A stretch of DNA of 64,000 nt from NCBI GenBank assembly GCA_020638655.1, contig JACKIC010000009.1, positions 62,001-126,000 on the forward strand, in the 5' to 3' direction. Both the position numbers and the translations under genes were made by a program. Shown piece after piece: positions 16,752 to 24,400 of the stretch. The notes beneath the pieces are model-generated. The model saw nothing but the letters and a program-made list of their open reading frames with translations. It searched no databases and was not told the DNA's origin. This stretch comes from Planctomycetota bacterium. GTDB taxonomy: Bacteria > Planctomycetota > UBA1135 > UBA2386. Positions within the stretch are counted from its first letter, which is position 1; every line of letters starts with the position of its first letter.

Positions 16752-18002
16752 GTCGGTTGGCGCGCGTTGGGCAGCGAGCAGCGCCCGCCAGACCTCGTAG
16801 ACGGCCCGGTCGCGCACGAACTTGCGGCCGAGCGGCGGGATGCGCAGCGTCCAGGAACGCACCCCGGCCGCGGTGGCAAGGGCGAAGCAGACCGTGCCGA
16901 CGGGCTTGTCGGCGGTGCCGCCCTCGGGCCCGGCGATGCCCGAGGTGGCGACCCCGAAGGTCGCGTCGAGCCGCTCGCGGATCGCCGCGGCCATGTGCTC
17001 GACCACGGGCTCGCTGACCGCACCGTGCTGGTCGAGCAGCGCCGTCGGCACGCCGAGCAGTTCGGTCTTGCAGGCGTTGCTGTAGGCGACCACGCCGCCG
17101 CGCAGCACCGCCGAGGCGCCCGGCACGTCGACGAGCTGCGCCGCGATCTGGCCGCCCGTGCACGACTCGGCCAGCGCCACGGTCGCGCCGCGCGCCGTCA
17201 GCTGCTGCACCAGCAGCTCGGGCAGGTCGGCGTTGCCTTCGGCGAACAGCCAGTCGCCGAGCAGCCCGCGCAGCTCGGCCGCGGTGGCGGCGCACGCGGC
17301 TTCGGCCTCGGCGGCGGTCGCCGCAGTGCCGACGACGCGCACCGTCAGCAGTCCGCCGGACGCGGTGATGCCGACCGCGGGGTTGCGCCCGGGCACCATC
17401 CACGCCTCGATGCGTTCGCCGAGCGCGGCCTCCGAAGGCCCGAGTACCCGCAGCCACCAGTGCGCCGTCGGCGTCAGCCCCGGCAACGCCGCGGTCGCCG
17501 GCAGCACGTGCCGCTGCACCATGTCCTGCATCTCGCGCGGCACTCCGGGCACCGCGAACAGCGTCGCGCGCCCCACGCGCACCGCGAATCCGGGCGCCGT
17601 GCCGACCTGGTTGTCGAGCGCGCGCGCGCCGGGCGGCAACATCGCCTGGCGCCGATTGCTCTCGGGCACCGGCCGACCGCGCCGGTGCAGCCAGTCGTGG
17701 ATCTGCTGCCAGCTCGCCTCGTCGAACCACAGCGGTCCGCCGAGCAGTTCGGCGACCACGTCGCGCGTGCGGTCGTCGAGCGTCGGCCCCAGGCCGCCCG
17801 TCACCACCACCACGTCGGCGCGTTCGCAGGCGCCCGCCAACGCCTCCTTGCACAAGGCGGGATCGTCACCCGTCACCGTGAAGCGTTGCGCCACCACCCC
17901 GACCCGCTCGAGCGCGCCCGCGAGCCACTTGCTGTTGGTGTCGAGCAGCGCGCCGTGCAGCAGCTCGTCGCCGATCGCGACCACCTCGCCGCGCAGGCTC
18001 AC
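16749..18002 (-). CDS. cinA: CinA-family nicotinamide-nucleotide amidase / competence-damage protein
   Basis: The 417 residues match full-length two-domain CinA. The N-terminal MoCF-like domain starts LRGEVVAIGDELLHGALLDTNS and has VVVTGGLGPTLDD. The C-terminal amidase domain has LAESCTGGQIAAQL, GGVVAYSNACKTELLGV and GIAGPEGGTADKPVGTV, with the Ser-Cys-Thr region as the catalytic site. The family deamidates NMN in pyridine nucleotide recycling, and the N-terminal domain can hydrolyse ADP-ribose. The GTG start overlaps the tatC stop (GTGA), with GGAGGGC just upstream, so the two are translationally coupled. Confidence 0.93.
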   Translation of the reverse strand: MSLRGEVVAIGDELLHGALLDTNSKWLAGALERVGVVAQRFTVTGDDPALCKEALAGACERADVVVVTGGLGPTLDDRTRDVVAELLGGPLWFDEASWQQIHDWLHRRGRPVPESNRRQAMLPPGARALDNQVGTAPGFAVRVGRATLFAVPGVPREMQDMVQRHVLPATAALPGLTPTAHWWLRVLGPSEAALGERIEAWMVPGRNPAVGITASGGLLTVRVVGTAATAAEAEAACAATAAELRGLLGDWLFAEGNADLPELLVQQLTARGATVALAESCTGGQIAAQLVDVPGASAVLRGGVVAYSNACKTELLGVPTALLDQHGAVSEPVVEHMAAAIRERLDATFGVATSGIAGPEGGTADKPVGTVCFALATAAGVRSWTLRIPPLGRKFVRDRAVYEVWRALLAAQRAPTD

Positions 18003-18988
18003 GCGCCCTCCGCGACTTCGATCACCGGCGCCTCGTTCTTGCGCCACAGGAACGTCAGCACCAGTCCGAGCAGATACAGCACCACCATCGGCGCCGACAC
18101 CAGCAGCATCGACACCGGGTCCGGCGGCGTGAACACCGCCGCCGAGAAGAAGATCACCAGCACCGTGATGCGCCAGTGCTTGACGTAGGCCGAGTGGTGC
18201 ACGAGCCCCACCCGCTGCAGCGCCACCATCACCGTCGGCAGCTGGAACACCACCCCCATCGCCGCCGTCATCGCGAACAGCAGGGTGAAGTACTGTCCCA
18301 CACTCAGCATCGCCCCGACCTGTTCGGGGTTCATCAGGCTGATCAGGAACCCCAGCGTGTACGGCAGCGCCACGAAGTAGCCGAACAACACGCCCGCCAC
18401 GCTGAGCCCCGCCATGAACGGGAAGTAGCGGTAGAACAGCTTGCGCTCCTTCGGGTACAGCCCGGCCGCAACGAACGCCCACGCCTGCCACGCCACGACC
18501 GGCGCCGCCAACGTCAGCGCGAAGATCAGCGCGGCCATCATGTACATCCACATGTCCTCGAGCCCGCCGATCGCCGCCAGCGTGTAGGGCACCGGATACC
18601 CGCTCAGAGCCACGATCTGCGCCGGGTACGGGAACTCGCCCGCGAGGATCTCCTCGCGGTTCTCCCGACAGAAGGTCAGGTAGCCCTTGCCGAACCGGTC
18701 GACCGGCTTCTCCCCCTCGAACATCCCGGCCTTCTCCTTGGCCTCGAGCTGCGCCACCCAATCATCGAAGCCGATGCGCCACTGCACCCGGTACGGCTCC
18801 GTCACGATCCCCTCGACCTGATCCTTGAACGGCAACACCACCAGGATCGCCGCGAACACCGCGATCAACGACCGGATCAGCCGCGTGCGCAGCTCATCCA
18901 GGTGATCACCGAACGACATCCGCGGCAGCTCCTTCTCTGCCTCGTCCAGATACTCGTCACGGACCTGCGGATCGTCGAGCTTCACCAT
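17999..18988 (-). CDS. tatC: Sec-independent protein translocase TatC
   Basis: The 329-residue membrane protein has the family N-terminus MSFGDHLDELRTRLIRSL, and later FYRYFPFMAGL and AAVFTPPDPVSMLL. TatC recognises twin-arginine signal peptides and docks TatA for export of folded proteins. It is longer than the roughly 250-residue norm because the first periplasmic loop holds about 90 residues between the first two membrane segments (about 57-150). No tatA/B gene is in the window. A TAGATT box stands 11 nt before the ATG and there is no Shine-Dalgarno. Confidence 0.93.
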   Translation of the reverse strand: MVKLDDPQVRDEYLDEAEKELPRMSFGDHLDELRTRLIRSLIAVFAAILVVLPFKDQVEGIVTEPYRVQWRIGFDDWVAQLEAKEKAGMFEGEKPVDRFGKGYLTFCRENREEILAGEFPYPAQIVALSGYPVPYTLAAIGGLEDMWMYMMAALIFALTLAAPVVAWQAWAFVAAGLYPKERKLFYRYFPFMAGLSVAGVLFGYFVALPYTLGFLISLMNPEQVGAMLSVGQYFTLLFAMTAAMGVVFQLPTVMVALQRVGLVHHSAYVKHWRITVLVIFFSAAVFTPPDPVSMLLVSAPMVVLYLLGLVLTFLWRKNEAPVIEVAEGA

Positions 18989-18999
18989 GAGGGCCGGGC

Positions 19000-19005
19000 A
19001 ATCTA
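19000..19005 (-). promoter_or_regulatory. TAGATT -10-like box before tatC
   Basis: The - strand reads TAGATT, 11 nt, then the tatC ATG. The spacing predicts a message with almost no leader, and this would be the promoter of the tatC-cinA-kinase run. Confidence 0.45.
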
Positions 19006-19044
19006 AGCCGCCCCAACACCGAGGAACAGCACAACAACATCACC

Positions 19045-19202
19045 GGCTCGTTGCTCGCGCAGCGCGCAACGGCGCTTCTCCGGCTCGTTGGGCGCGCAGC
19101 GCCCAACGGCGCATCAGCCGTGGCTCGTTTGGCGCGAAGCGCCAAACGGCCGCCCGCCTCGTCGCCCCGGCCCCAAACGGCGAGCGGCGCCTCTCGGCGC
19201 CG
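19045..19202. repeat. array of short stable hairpins in an intergenic region
   Basis: Within the 342-bp gap 18989-19330, a unit of the form GGCTCG + hairpin + ACGGC is repeated about every 40 bp. The hairpins are an imperfect one at 19051-19069, TTGGGCGC-gca-GCGCCCAA at 19088-19106 and TTTGGCGC-gaa-GCGCCAAA at 19128-19146. A fourth, different stem CGGCGCC/GGCGCCG lies at 19185-19202. The stems differ in sequence but keep their pairing, which suggests structure is being maintained. No coding frame here looks real. Confidence 0.7.
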
Positions 19203-19276
19203 CCCTCCCGCCCGGCGTGCGCCGGCCAGTTGCCCAACCTCGCCGTCTTCGGAACCGGCAGCCGGGCGGACAATCA

Positions 19277-19364
19277 GCTGCGCAAGATCCGCGAGCTCAT
19301 CGAGCTCGATCGGATCGCGCAGCGATCCGATCAGAGCTTGATGAGATCGCGGATCTTGCGCAGC
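19277..19364. repeat. 43-bp near-perfect inverted repeat spanning a gene's stop codon
   Basis: The left arm (19277-19318) and right arm (19322-19364) are reverse complements apart from two mismatches and one extra base, around a 3-nt loop GCA. The right arm is the last codons and stop of the - strand gene ending at 19331. The left arm is an inverted copy of it that could still encode LRKIRELIEL. In RNA this makes a very long hairpin at the 3' end of that gene and could act as terminator or decay barrier. Confidence 0.75.
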
Positions 19365-20602
19365 GCCGCGAACTCCACGCGCAGGTCGAGGGCTTCCTTG
19401 TATTCGACCGAGTCGGTGATCTTGGCGAAGGCGTCACCCTCTTCGGTGAGCGGGTCGTCGCCGAGGATCACGGTGTCGACACCGGGGCCCATCTTGGTCA
19501 CGACCTTGTTGCCGAGGCGCTTGAGCAGATCGGTCAGCTCCGGCTTGTTGTAGGGCGCCGAGAAGCGGCCCATCAGGTAGATCGTGCGCGAGACGCGCGG
19601 GGTGTAGAGGTCGTTGAACAGCAGGTCGCCTTCGCGGACCGCGTCACCGATCGGGTCGACGACGCCGGTCAGGGCGATCTCGGCGCGCTCTTCCTCGACG
19701 CGGGTGACGGTGCCGTAGGCCTTGACGGCGGCGCTGTTCGGGTTCTTGACCCGGAACATCGTGCCCGGCTGCAGCATGTCCTTCTTGCCCAGGTTGATGA
19801 AGGCGGTCGGGATGCCGCTGCGGGCCGCGAGCACCTTGCCGTCGGCGGTGTCGACCGGGTTGCGCATCGCGTCGCGGGCGACCAGGGCCGAGTTCTGCAT
19901 CTGGTGCTTGCGGATCTCGCCGTTGAGCTCCTTCTCACGCGTCGTGGCGGCTTCCTTGGTGGTGGCCAGCTCGTCGCGCTTGTCGTTGAGGTTCTGCGTC
20001 AGGTTGGCGATCGTGCGCTCCTTGTCCTGCTTGGCGGCCTCGAACTCCGAGGTCGTCTGCTCGAGCTTCTGCGAGAAGTCCCGGGCGCGGCTGGTCGCGT
20101 CGGCCGTGGCCGAGACGAACTTGCGATCGACCTCGGTCTTGTCGGCCATCGCCTTGTCGCGCTCGCTCTCGATGTCCTTCACGCGCTGGCCGAGCTGACC
20201 GACCTTGGTGGTCATCGCGCCGAGCACGTTCTCGAGGCCCGAGGCCTTCGACACGCCGGCGGCCTGGCAGGCGTCGTCGAGCAACTTCTGCACCTCGGCA
20301 GGGTTCATCAGCAGGGCGTTCTCGAGGGTCGCGTCGCCGTAGAGCGCCTTGCTCTGCGGACGGCCTTCGTACTTGCCGGGCTTGCCGATGACGCGGCCGA
20401 TGTCCTCGATGTAGTGCTCGACGAGGAACGACTTCTTGCGCGCGGTCTCGGCCTCGGCCTTGGCTTCGTTGCGCTGCTTGATCAGCTCACCGTTCTCCGT
20501 CAACTTCACATAAGCGAACCCCAACGCCCCCAGGAACATCACCAGGAGGATGAGGAAGAACATGATCGGGACGTGGGCGGCACCGCTCTGACGGTTGTGC
20601 AT
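19331..20602 (-). CDS. membrane-anchored coiled-coil protein with BRCT-like C-terminus
   Basis: The 423 residues begin MHNRQSGAAHVP, then one membrane segment (about 13-32). A long Ala/Glu/Lys-rich coiled coil with heptads runs about 40-250, then a beta-rich segment (about 255-345), then a last segment beginning near SRTIYLMGRFSAPYNK. That final part (YLMGRFS, ELTDLLKRLGNKVV, VDTVILGDD) follows the pattern of a BRCT domain: a TGxFS-like strand, a helix, a GG/GN-KV strand, then a hydrophobic strand before G. BRCT domains normally act on DNA-repair proteins in the cytoplasm, so a membrane-anchored one is odd. The ATG has GGAG upstream; an open extension to a GTG at 20743 lacks support. I do not know the function. 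Confidence 0.7.
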   Translation of the reverse strand: MHNRQSGAAHVPIMFFLILLVMFLGALGFAYVKLTENGELIKQRNEAKAEAETARKKSFLVEHYIEDIGRVIGKPGKYEGRPQSKALYGDATLENALLMNPAEVQKLLDDACQAAGVSKASGLENVLGAMTTKVGQLGQRVKDIESERDKAMADKTEVDRKFVSATADATSRARDFSQKLEQTTSEFEAAKQDKERTIANLTQNLNDKRDELATTKEAATTREKELNGEIRKHQMQNSALVARDAMRNPVDTADGKVLAARSGIPTAFINLGKKDMLQPGTMFRVKNPNSAAVKAYGTVTRVEEERAEIALTGVVDPIGDAVREGDLLFNDLYTPRVSRTIYLMGRFSAPYNKPELTDLLKRLGNKVVTKMGPGVDTVILGDDPLTEEGDAFAKITDSVEYKEALDLRVEFAALRKIRDLIKL

Positions 20603-20798
20603 TGGAACCAACTCCGAAGGGGTCTGTTCGTGGGACGTGCGCCGCTGGGGAGGCCAAGGGCGCGGGAGAGTGTCGTTTGCGACTGGTAGCTGCGAAGACT
20701 GGACGATGGATCGCGGCTCCAGCGACTCGCCGTCCGAGGGCACGGGGGCGAGGTGACGAGCGGCGGGGCCGGTCGTCGTGGGGACGCGAGGGTTCGGG

Positions 20799-20828
20799 AT
20801 CTTAGGTAGCTGGGCGAGTCGAGGTCAA
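20799..20828 (-). promoter_or_regulatory. probable sigma-70 promoter of the coiled-coil gene
   Basis: On the - strand TTGACC (20828-20823) stands 18 bp before TAAGAT (20804-20799). The start site would be near 20792, giving a leader of about 190 nt. The rest of the 272-bp gap 20603-20874 shows nothing else recognisable. Confidence 0.5.
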
Positions 20829-20874
20829 GGTGGCGCCCGGACACGACTTGCCAGCCTGACGAGTCTACCCCAGG

Positions 20875-21525
20875 ATGGCGCACATGCCGGCAGATCCTCT
20901 CGGCCCGGTCGAAGGGCCCGCGGCGTTCCGGCCGCCAAACCCCGTAGTCATCGGTCTGCTGGGCGGAATCGCCGCCGGCAAGTCCGCCGTCGCGGGACTG
21001 TTCGCGGCCCATGGACTGGTCGCCGTCGACGCCGACCGGCTGGCCCGGGCAGCCAGCGAAGATCCTGCCGCCCTGCAGGAAATCGGGGCCGCGTTCGGCC
21101 CCGGGCTGGTGGCCGGCGGTCGGCTCGACCGGGCCGCGATGGCCGACCTGGTGTTCGCCGACCCCGCCAACAAGCGCCGGCTCGAGGCGATCCTGCACCC
21201 CCGGATCCGCGCCCGGATCCTGGCCGAGCTCGACGCGGCGCGGGCCGCGGGCCGTTCGGTGCTGCTCGACGCCCCCCTGCTACTCGAGGGCGGGCTGATC
21301 GATTTCTGCGATCGGGTGGTGTTCGTGGCGGCCGACGAGGCGACCCGGAAGCGCCGCGCCGCCGCCCGCGGCTGGGACGACCGCGAGCTGGCGCGCCGCG
21401 AGGCCGCGCAGGCGTCGCTGGCGGAGAAGATGGCGCGCGCCGACCGGACCATCCACAATGACGGCGATCTGCCCGAGACGGCTCGTCAGGTCGCAGCCTT
21501 CCTGGCCGAACTGCAAGCGCGATGA
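20875..21525 (+). CDS. coaE: dephospho-CoA kinase
   Basis: The 216-residue P-loop kinase catalyses the last step of coenzyme A synthesis. The P-loop GGIAAGKSAV lies near residues 29-38, followed by VDADRLAR, a FADPANKRRLEAILHPRIR segment and LLDAPLLLEGG, all family hallmarks. There are two possible ATGs, 20875 and 20884; the second has AGGA at good spacing. Its stop overlaps the rho start (ATGA), so coaE and rho are coupled. Confidence 0.93.
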   Translation: MAHMPADPLGPVEGPAAFRPPNPVVIGLLGGIAAGKSAVAGLFAAHGLVAVDADRLARAASEDPAALQEIGAAFGPGLVAGGRLDRAAMADLVFADPANKRRLEAILHPRIRARILAELDAARAAGRSVLLDAPLLLEGGLIDFCDRVVFVAADEATRKRRAAARGWDDRELARREAAQASLAEKMARADRTIHNDGDLPETARQVAAFLAELQAR

Positions 21526-22886
21526 CCGACACCGACCCCCGCGACCTGATGCCCGCCGACGAGACCCTGATCGGCGGCGACGAGCTCAGCGACGAGGCGC
21601 GCCAGCAACTCGCCGCGCAGGCACAGGCCGCGGCGGATCTCGTGCGCATGCAGTCGCACTCGGCCAGCGAGCTGCTCGAGCTGGCGCGCGACGAAGGCAT
21701 CGTGGTGCTGCCCAACCTCGACCACGGCGAGCTGCTGCACGCGATCCTGTCGCACCGGCTCGGCCGCCACGGCCTGGGCTGGGGCGAGGGCGTGCTCGAG
21801 GTGCTGCCCGACGGCTTCGGCTTCCTGCGCTCGCCGCGCCACGACTTCGAGCCGGGTCCGCACGACGTCTACGTCTCGCCGAGCCAGATCCGGCGGTTGA
21901 ACCTCAAGCCCGGCCACCTGCTCGCGGGCCCGGTGCGCCCGCCGCGCCGCGGCGAGAAGTTCTTCGCGCTGCTGCACGTGGACCGCATCGACGACGGCGA
22001 CGTCGCGGCGCTGCGGTCGCGCGTGCCGTTCGCGGCGCGCACGCCGATCCTGCCGACCGAACGCCTGCGCCTCGACCACGCCGGAGCGACCCCCGACCTG
22101 CGCGCCATCGACCTGCTGTCGCCGTGGGGCAAGGGCCAGCGCGTGCTGATGGCCGCGCCGCCGGGCTCGGGCCGCACGCGCGTGCTGACCCGCGCCGCCG
22201 CCGCGCTGGTCGCCAACCACCCCGAGGTGCGCGTGATCCTCTGCCTGCTCGACGAGCGGCCCGAGGAGATGACCGAGATCCGCCGCACCATCGGCGCGCA
22301 CGACCGCGCCTGGGTCGTCGCCTCGACGTTCGATCAGGTTCCGGCCCGCCACGTCGGCATCGCCGAGCTGTGCCTGCACCGCGCGCAGCGCATGGTCGAA
22401 GCCGGCCACGACGTGGTGCTCGTGCTCGACTCGCTGACCGCGCTGGTGCGCGCCTACCACCTCGAGCAGGGCTTCTCGGGGCGCCTGTTGTGCCCGGGCC
22501 TCGACGCGACCGCCGTGCAGCGCCCCAAGAAGCTGTTCGGCGCGGCGCGCAAGTGTGAGGAAGGCGGCTCGCTGACGATCCTGGCCACCGCGCTCGTCGA
22601 CACCGGCTCGCGCATCGACCAGGCGATCTTCGAAGAGTTCCACAACCGCGGCAACGCCGAGGTCACCTTCGACGAAGAGCTCACCGACCTGCACGCCGAC
22701 CTGCCGCTCGACGTGATGCGTACGACCACCCGCCGCGAGGACCTGCTGCTCGCCCCGGCCCAGGTCGCCGCGCAGCAGCGGCTGCGCGCCGAACTCGCCG
22801 AGCTGCCCGCGGCGCAGCGCTCGGCGCGGTTGGTCAAGCGGCTCGCCGCGACCACCGACAACGACGTGCTGCTCGCGGGGCTGTGA
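21522..22886 (+). CDS. rho: transcription termination factor Rho, divergent ATPase site
   Basis: The 454-residue protein aligns end to end with Rho, the hexameric RNA helicase that ends transcripts. The RNA-binding domain is well kept (GVLEVLPDGFGFLR, DVYVSPSQIRRLNL, GPVRPPRRGEKFFALL), as are DERPEEMTEI, RPKKLFGAARK and EEGGSLTILATALVDTGS. Three catalytic features are changed. The Walker A reads APPGSGRT, with Arg218 in place of the invariant Lys. The R-loop segment that is SRKIAEK in E. coli reads DEELTDL. DSITR reads DSLTA. Either ATP use is adapted or this is a specialised or weak Rho. The ATG overlaps the coaE stop. Confidence 0.9.
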   Translation: MTDTDPRDLMPADETLIGGDELSDEARQQLAAQAQAAADLVRMQSHSASELLELARDEGIVVLPNLDHGELLHAILSHRLGRHGLGWGEGVLEVLPDGFGFLRSPRHDFEPGPHDVYVSPSQIRRLNLKPGHLLAGPVRPPRRGEKFFALLHVDRIDDGDVAALRSRVPFAARTPILPTERLRLDHAGATPDLRAIDLLSPWGKGQRVLMAAPPGSGRTRVLTRAAAALVANHPEVRVILCLLDERPEEMTEIRRTIGAHDRAWVVASTFDQVPARHVGIAELCLHRAQRMVEAGHDVVLVLDSLTALVRAYHLEQGFSGRLLCPGLDATAVQRPKKLFGAARKCEEGGSLTILATALVDTGSRIDQAIFEEFHNRGNAEVTFDEELTDLHADLPLDVMRTTTRREDLLLAPAQVAAQQRLRAELAELPAAQRSARLVKRLAATTDNDVLLAGL

Positions 22887-22893
22887 GGACCTG

Positions 22894-24330
22894 ATGCGCA
22901 TCGCAGCCGCCCTGTCCAGTGCCCTGCTCGCCGCGACCGCGCTCGCCCAGGTGAACACCGCGCCGCTGGTCGGCGTCGTCGTCGATCCCGACGGCCAGCC
23001 CGTGGCCGGCGCCGAGGTGGTCGTGCAGCGCGCACTCGGCCGCGGCTTTCGCTGCCTCGACCTCGAGCTCTACCACTCGTGGAAGCCGCTGGCGCGCACT
23101 CGCACCGACGCGCGCGGGCGCTTCGGCGTGCAGCTGCCGATCGGCCTCGCGCTGCGCGTCGAGGTCGATCACGCGCCGCTGGCGCGCTGGTACGACGAGG
23201 ATGTGGTGCCCGGCGACGACCTGCGCATCGCGCTGCAGCCACCGTGCAGCGCGCGCGGTACGCTGCGCTTCCGGGACGACGGCACGCCGGCGACCGGGCG
23301 GGTGCGCGCCTGGAACGATCGGCAGATCGAGGTCTTCGCGGGCCGCACCGACGCGCAGGGCACGTTCGCGTTCGGGCGGTTGCCGAAGGGCAGGGTGCAG
23401 ATCGAGGTGATCGCCGACGCGGCGATGACGCCGGAGTGGTTCGCCGCCGGGCTGACGCCCGAGGCGCCGCTGCAGCACACGTTCGACCTCGAGCGCGGCG
23501 TGGAGCTGCGTGGCGTGGTCGTCGACGACGCCACCGGCAACGCGATCGCCGGCGCGCGCGTCGGCGAAGGTTGGGCGATGCGCAAGTCGACGCTGACCGA
23601 CAACAAGGGCGAGTTCGTGCTGCCGGGGCACGGCGACCCCGGCCGCCCCGACCTGCACTGCCGCGCCGACGGCTACGTCGAACAGCGCACCGACCGACCG
23701 GCGAAGGCCGACCCGTGGACGCGCGCCCGCTTCGCGCTGCAGCGCGGCGTCGACTTCACCGGCCGTGTGCTCGACCCGAGCGGTCGGCCGCACCAGGGCG
23801 CCTACGTCGCCGTCGTCGGCATGACCCCGCAGACCGTGCCGTGGCTGCCCGCGCGCACGGCCGCCGACGGCACGTTCCATTGCGCCGGCCTGCCGCCGTT
23901 GTGCGAAGGCATGCTGCTGGTGCGCTGCGAAGGCATGGCCACGCTCGTCTACGCGTTGCCGACCGCGGCGGCGGCGGGGCCCGCGCAGGTGCCCGACGTG
24001 CGCCTGCAACCCGCGCGGCTCGTGCGCGGCGTGCTGCGCGACGATCGCGGCGCGCCCGTGCCGCACGCGAACGTGACGCTGCACGGCACGAACCGCGACT
24101 GCGAACAGCTCGCGGCGCTGCCCGTCAACTGGGGCGTGCTGCGCTTCTACCTCGCGCAGCGCACCGCGCGCACCGATGCACACGGCGAGTTCGCGTTCGG
24201 CGACGTCGCGCCCGGCAGCTACGAGGTCGCGCTCGGCGACGGCAACGTCGACAACCGCGCCGTCCCGATCGCGGTCGAGGTTGCGGCCGAGGGTGAGATC
24301 GAACCCGTCGAGCTCGTGAAGCAGCGCTGA
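22894..24330 (+). CDS. secreted carboxypeptidase-regulatory-like domain protein (paralogue 1)
   Basis: The 478 residues start with a Sec signal peptide ending ATALAQ (about 19) and consist of repeated seven-strand beta sandwiches of the CarboxypepD_reg/DUF4480 type, seen as motifs such as GVVVDPDGQPVAGAEVVV, TDARGRFGV, VVVDDATGNAIAGARV, DNKGEFVL, RVLDPSGRPHQGAYVAV and DDRGAPVPHANVTL. Such domains are non-catalytic binding or stalk modules. The start follows AGGACCTG, 7 nt after the rho stop. It shares order and many segments with the next gene, so the pair arose by tandem duplication. Confidence 0.85.
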   Translation: MRIAAALSSALLAATALAQVNTAPLVGVVVDPDGQPVAGAEVVVQRALGRGFRCLDLELYHSWKPLARTRTDARGRFGVQLPIGLALRVEVDHAPLARWYDEDVVPGDDLRIALQPPCSARGTLRFRDDGTPATGRVRAWNDRQIEVFAGRTDAQGTFAFGRLPKGRVQIEVIADAAMTPEWFAAGLTPEAPLQHTFDLERGVELRGVVVDDATGNAIAGARVGEGWAMRKSTLTDNKGEFVLPGHGDPGRPDLHCRADGYVEQRTDRPAKADPWTRARFALQRGVDFTGRVLDPSGRPHQGAYVAVVGMTPQTVPWLPARTAADGTFHCAGLPPLCEGMLLVRCEGMATLVYALPTAAAAGPAQVPDVRLQPARLVRGVLRDDRGAPVPHANVTLHGTNRDCEQLAALPVNWGVLRFYLAQRTARTDAHGEFAFGDVAPGSYEVALGDGNVDNRAVPIAVEVAAEGEIEPVELVKQR

Positions 24331-24336
24331 GCCCCG

Positions 24337-24381
24337 CGGCAAGGGCTTCACAATCCGGGGAGTAGCCCCCCGCCCTTGCCG
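24337..24381 (+). terminator. nested hairpin between the paralogues
   Basis: CGGCAAGGGC (24337-24346) pairs perfectly with GCCCTTGCCG (24372-24381), and GGGG/CCCC pair inside the loop. There is no T tract. It fills most of the 70-bp gap between the duplicated genes and could attenuate the second or protect the first message. Confidence 0.4.
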
Positions 24382-24400
24382 TCGGTGGCCGCGATCCACC

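Noticed and set aside
19045..19202. CRISPR array
   Set aside because: Units are short, imperfect and internally palindromic, with no constant repeat and no unique spacers of equal length; no cas gene is near.
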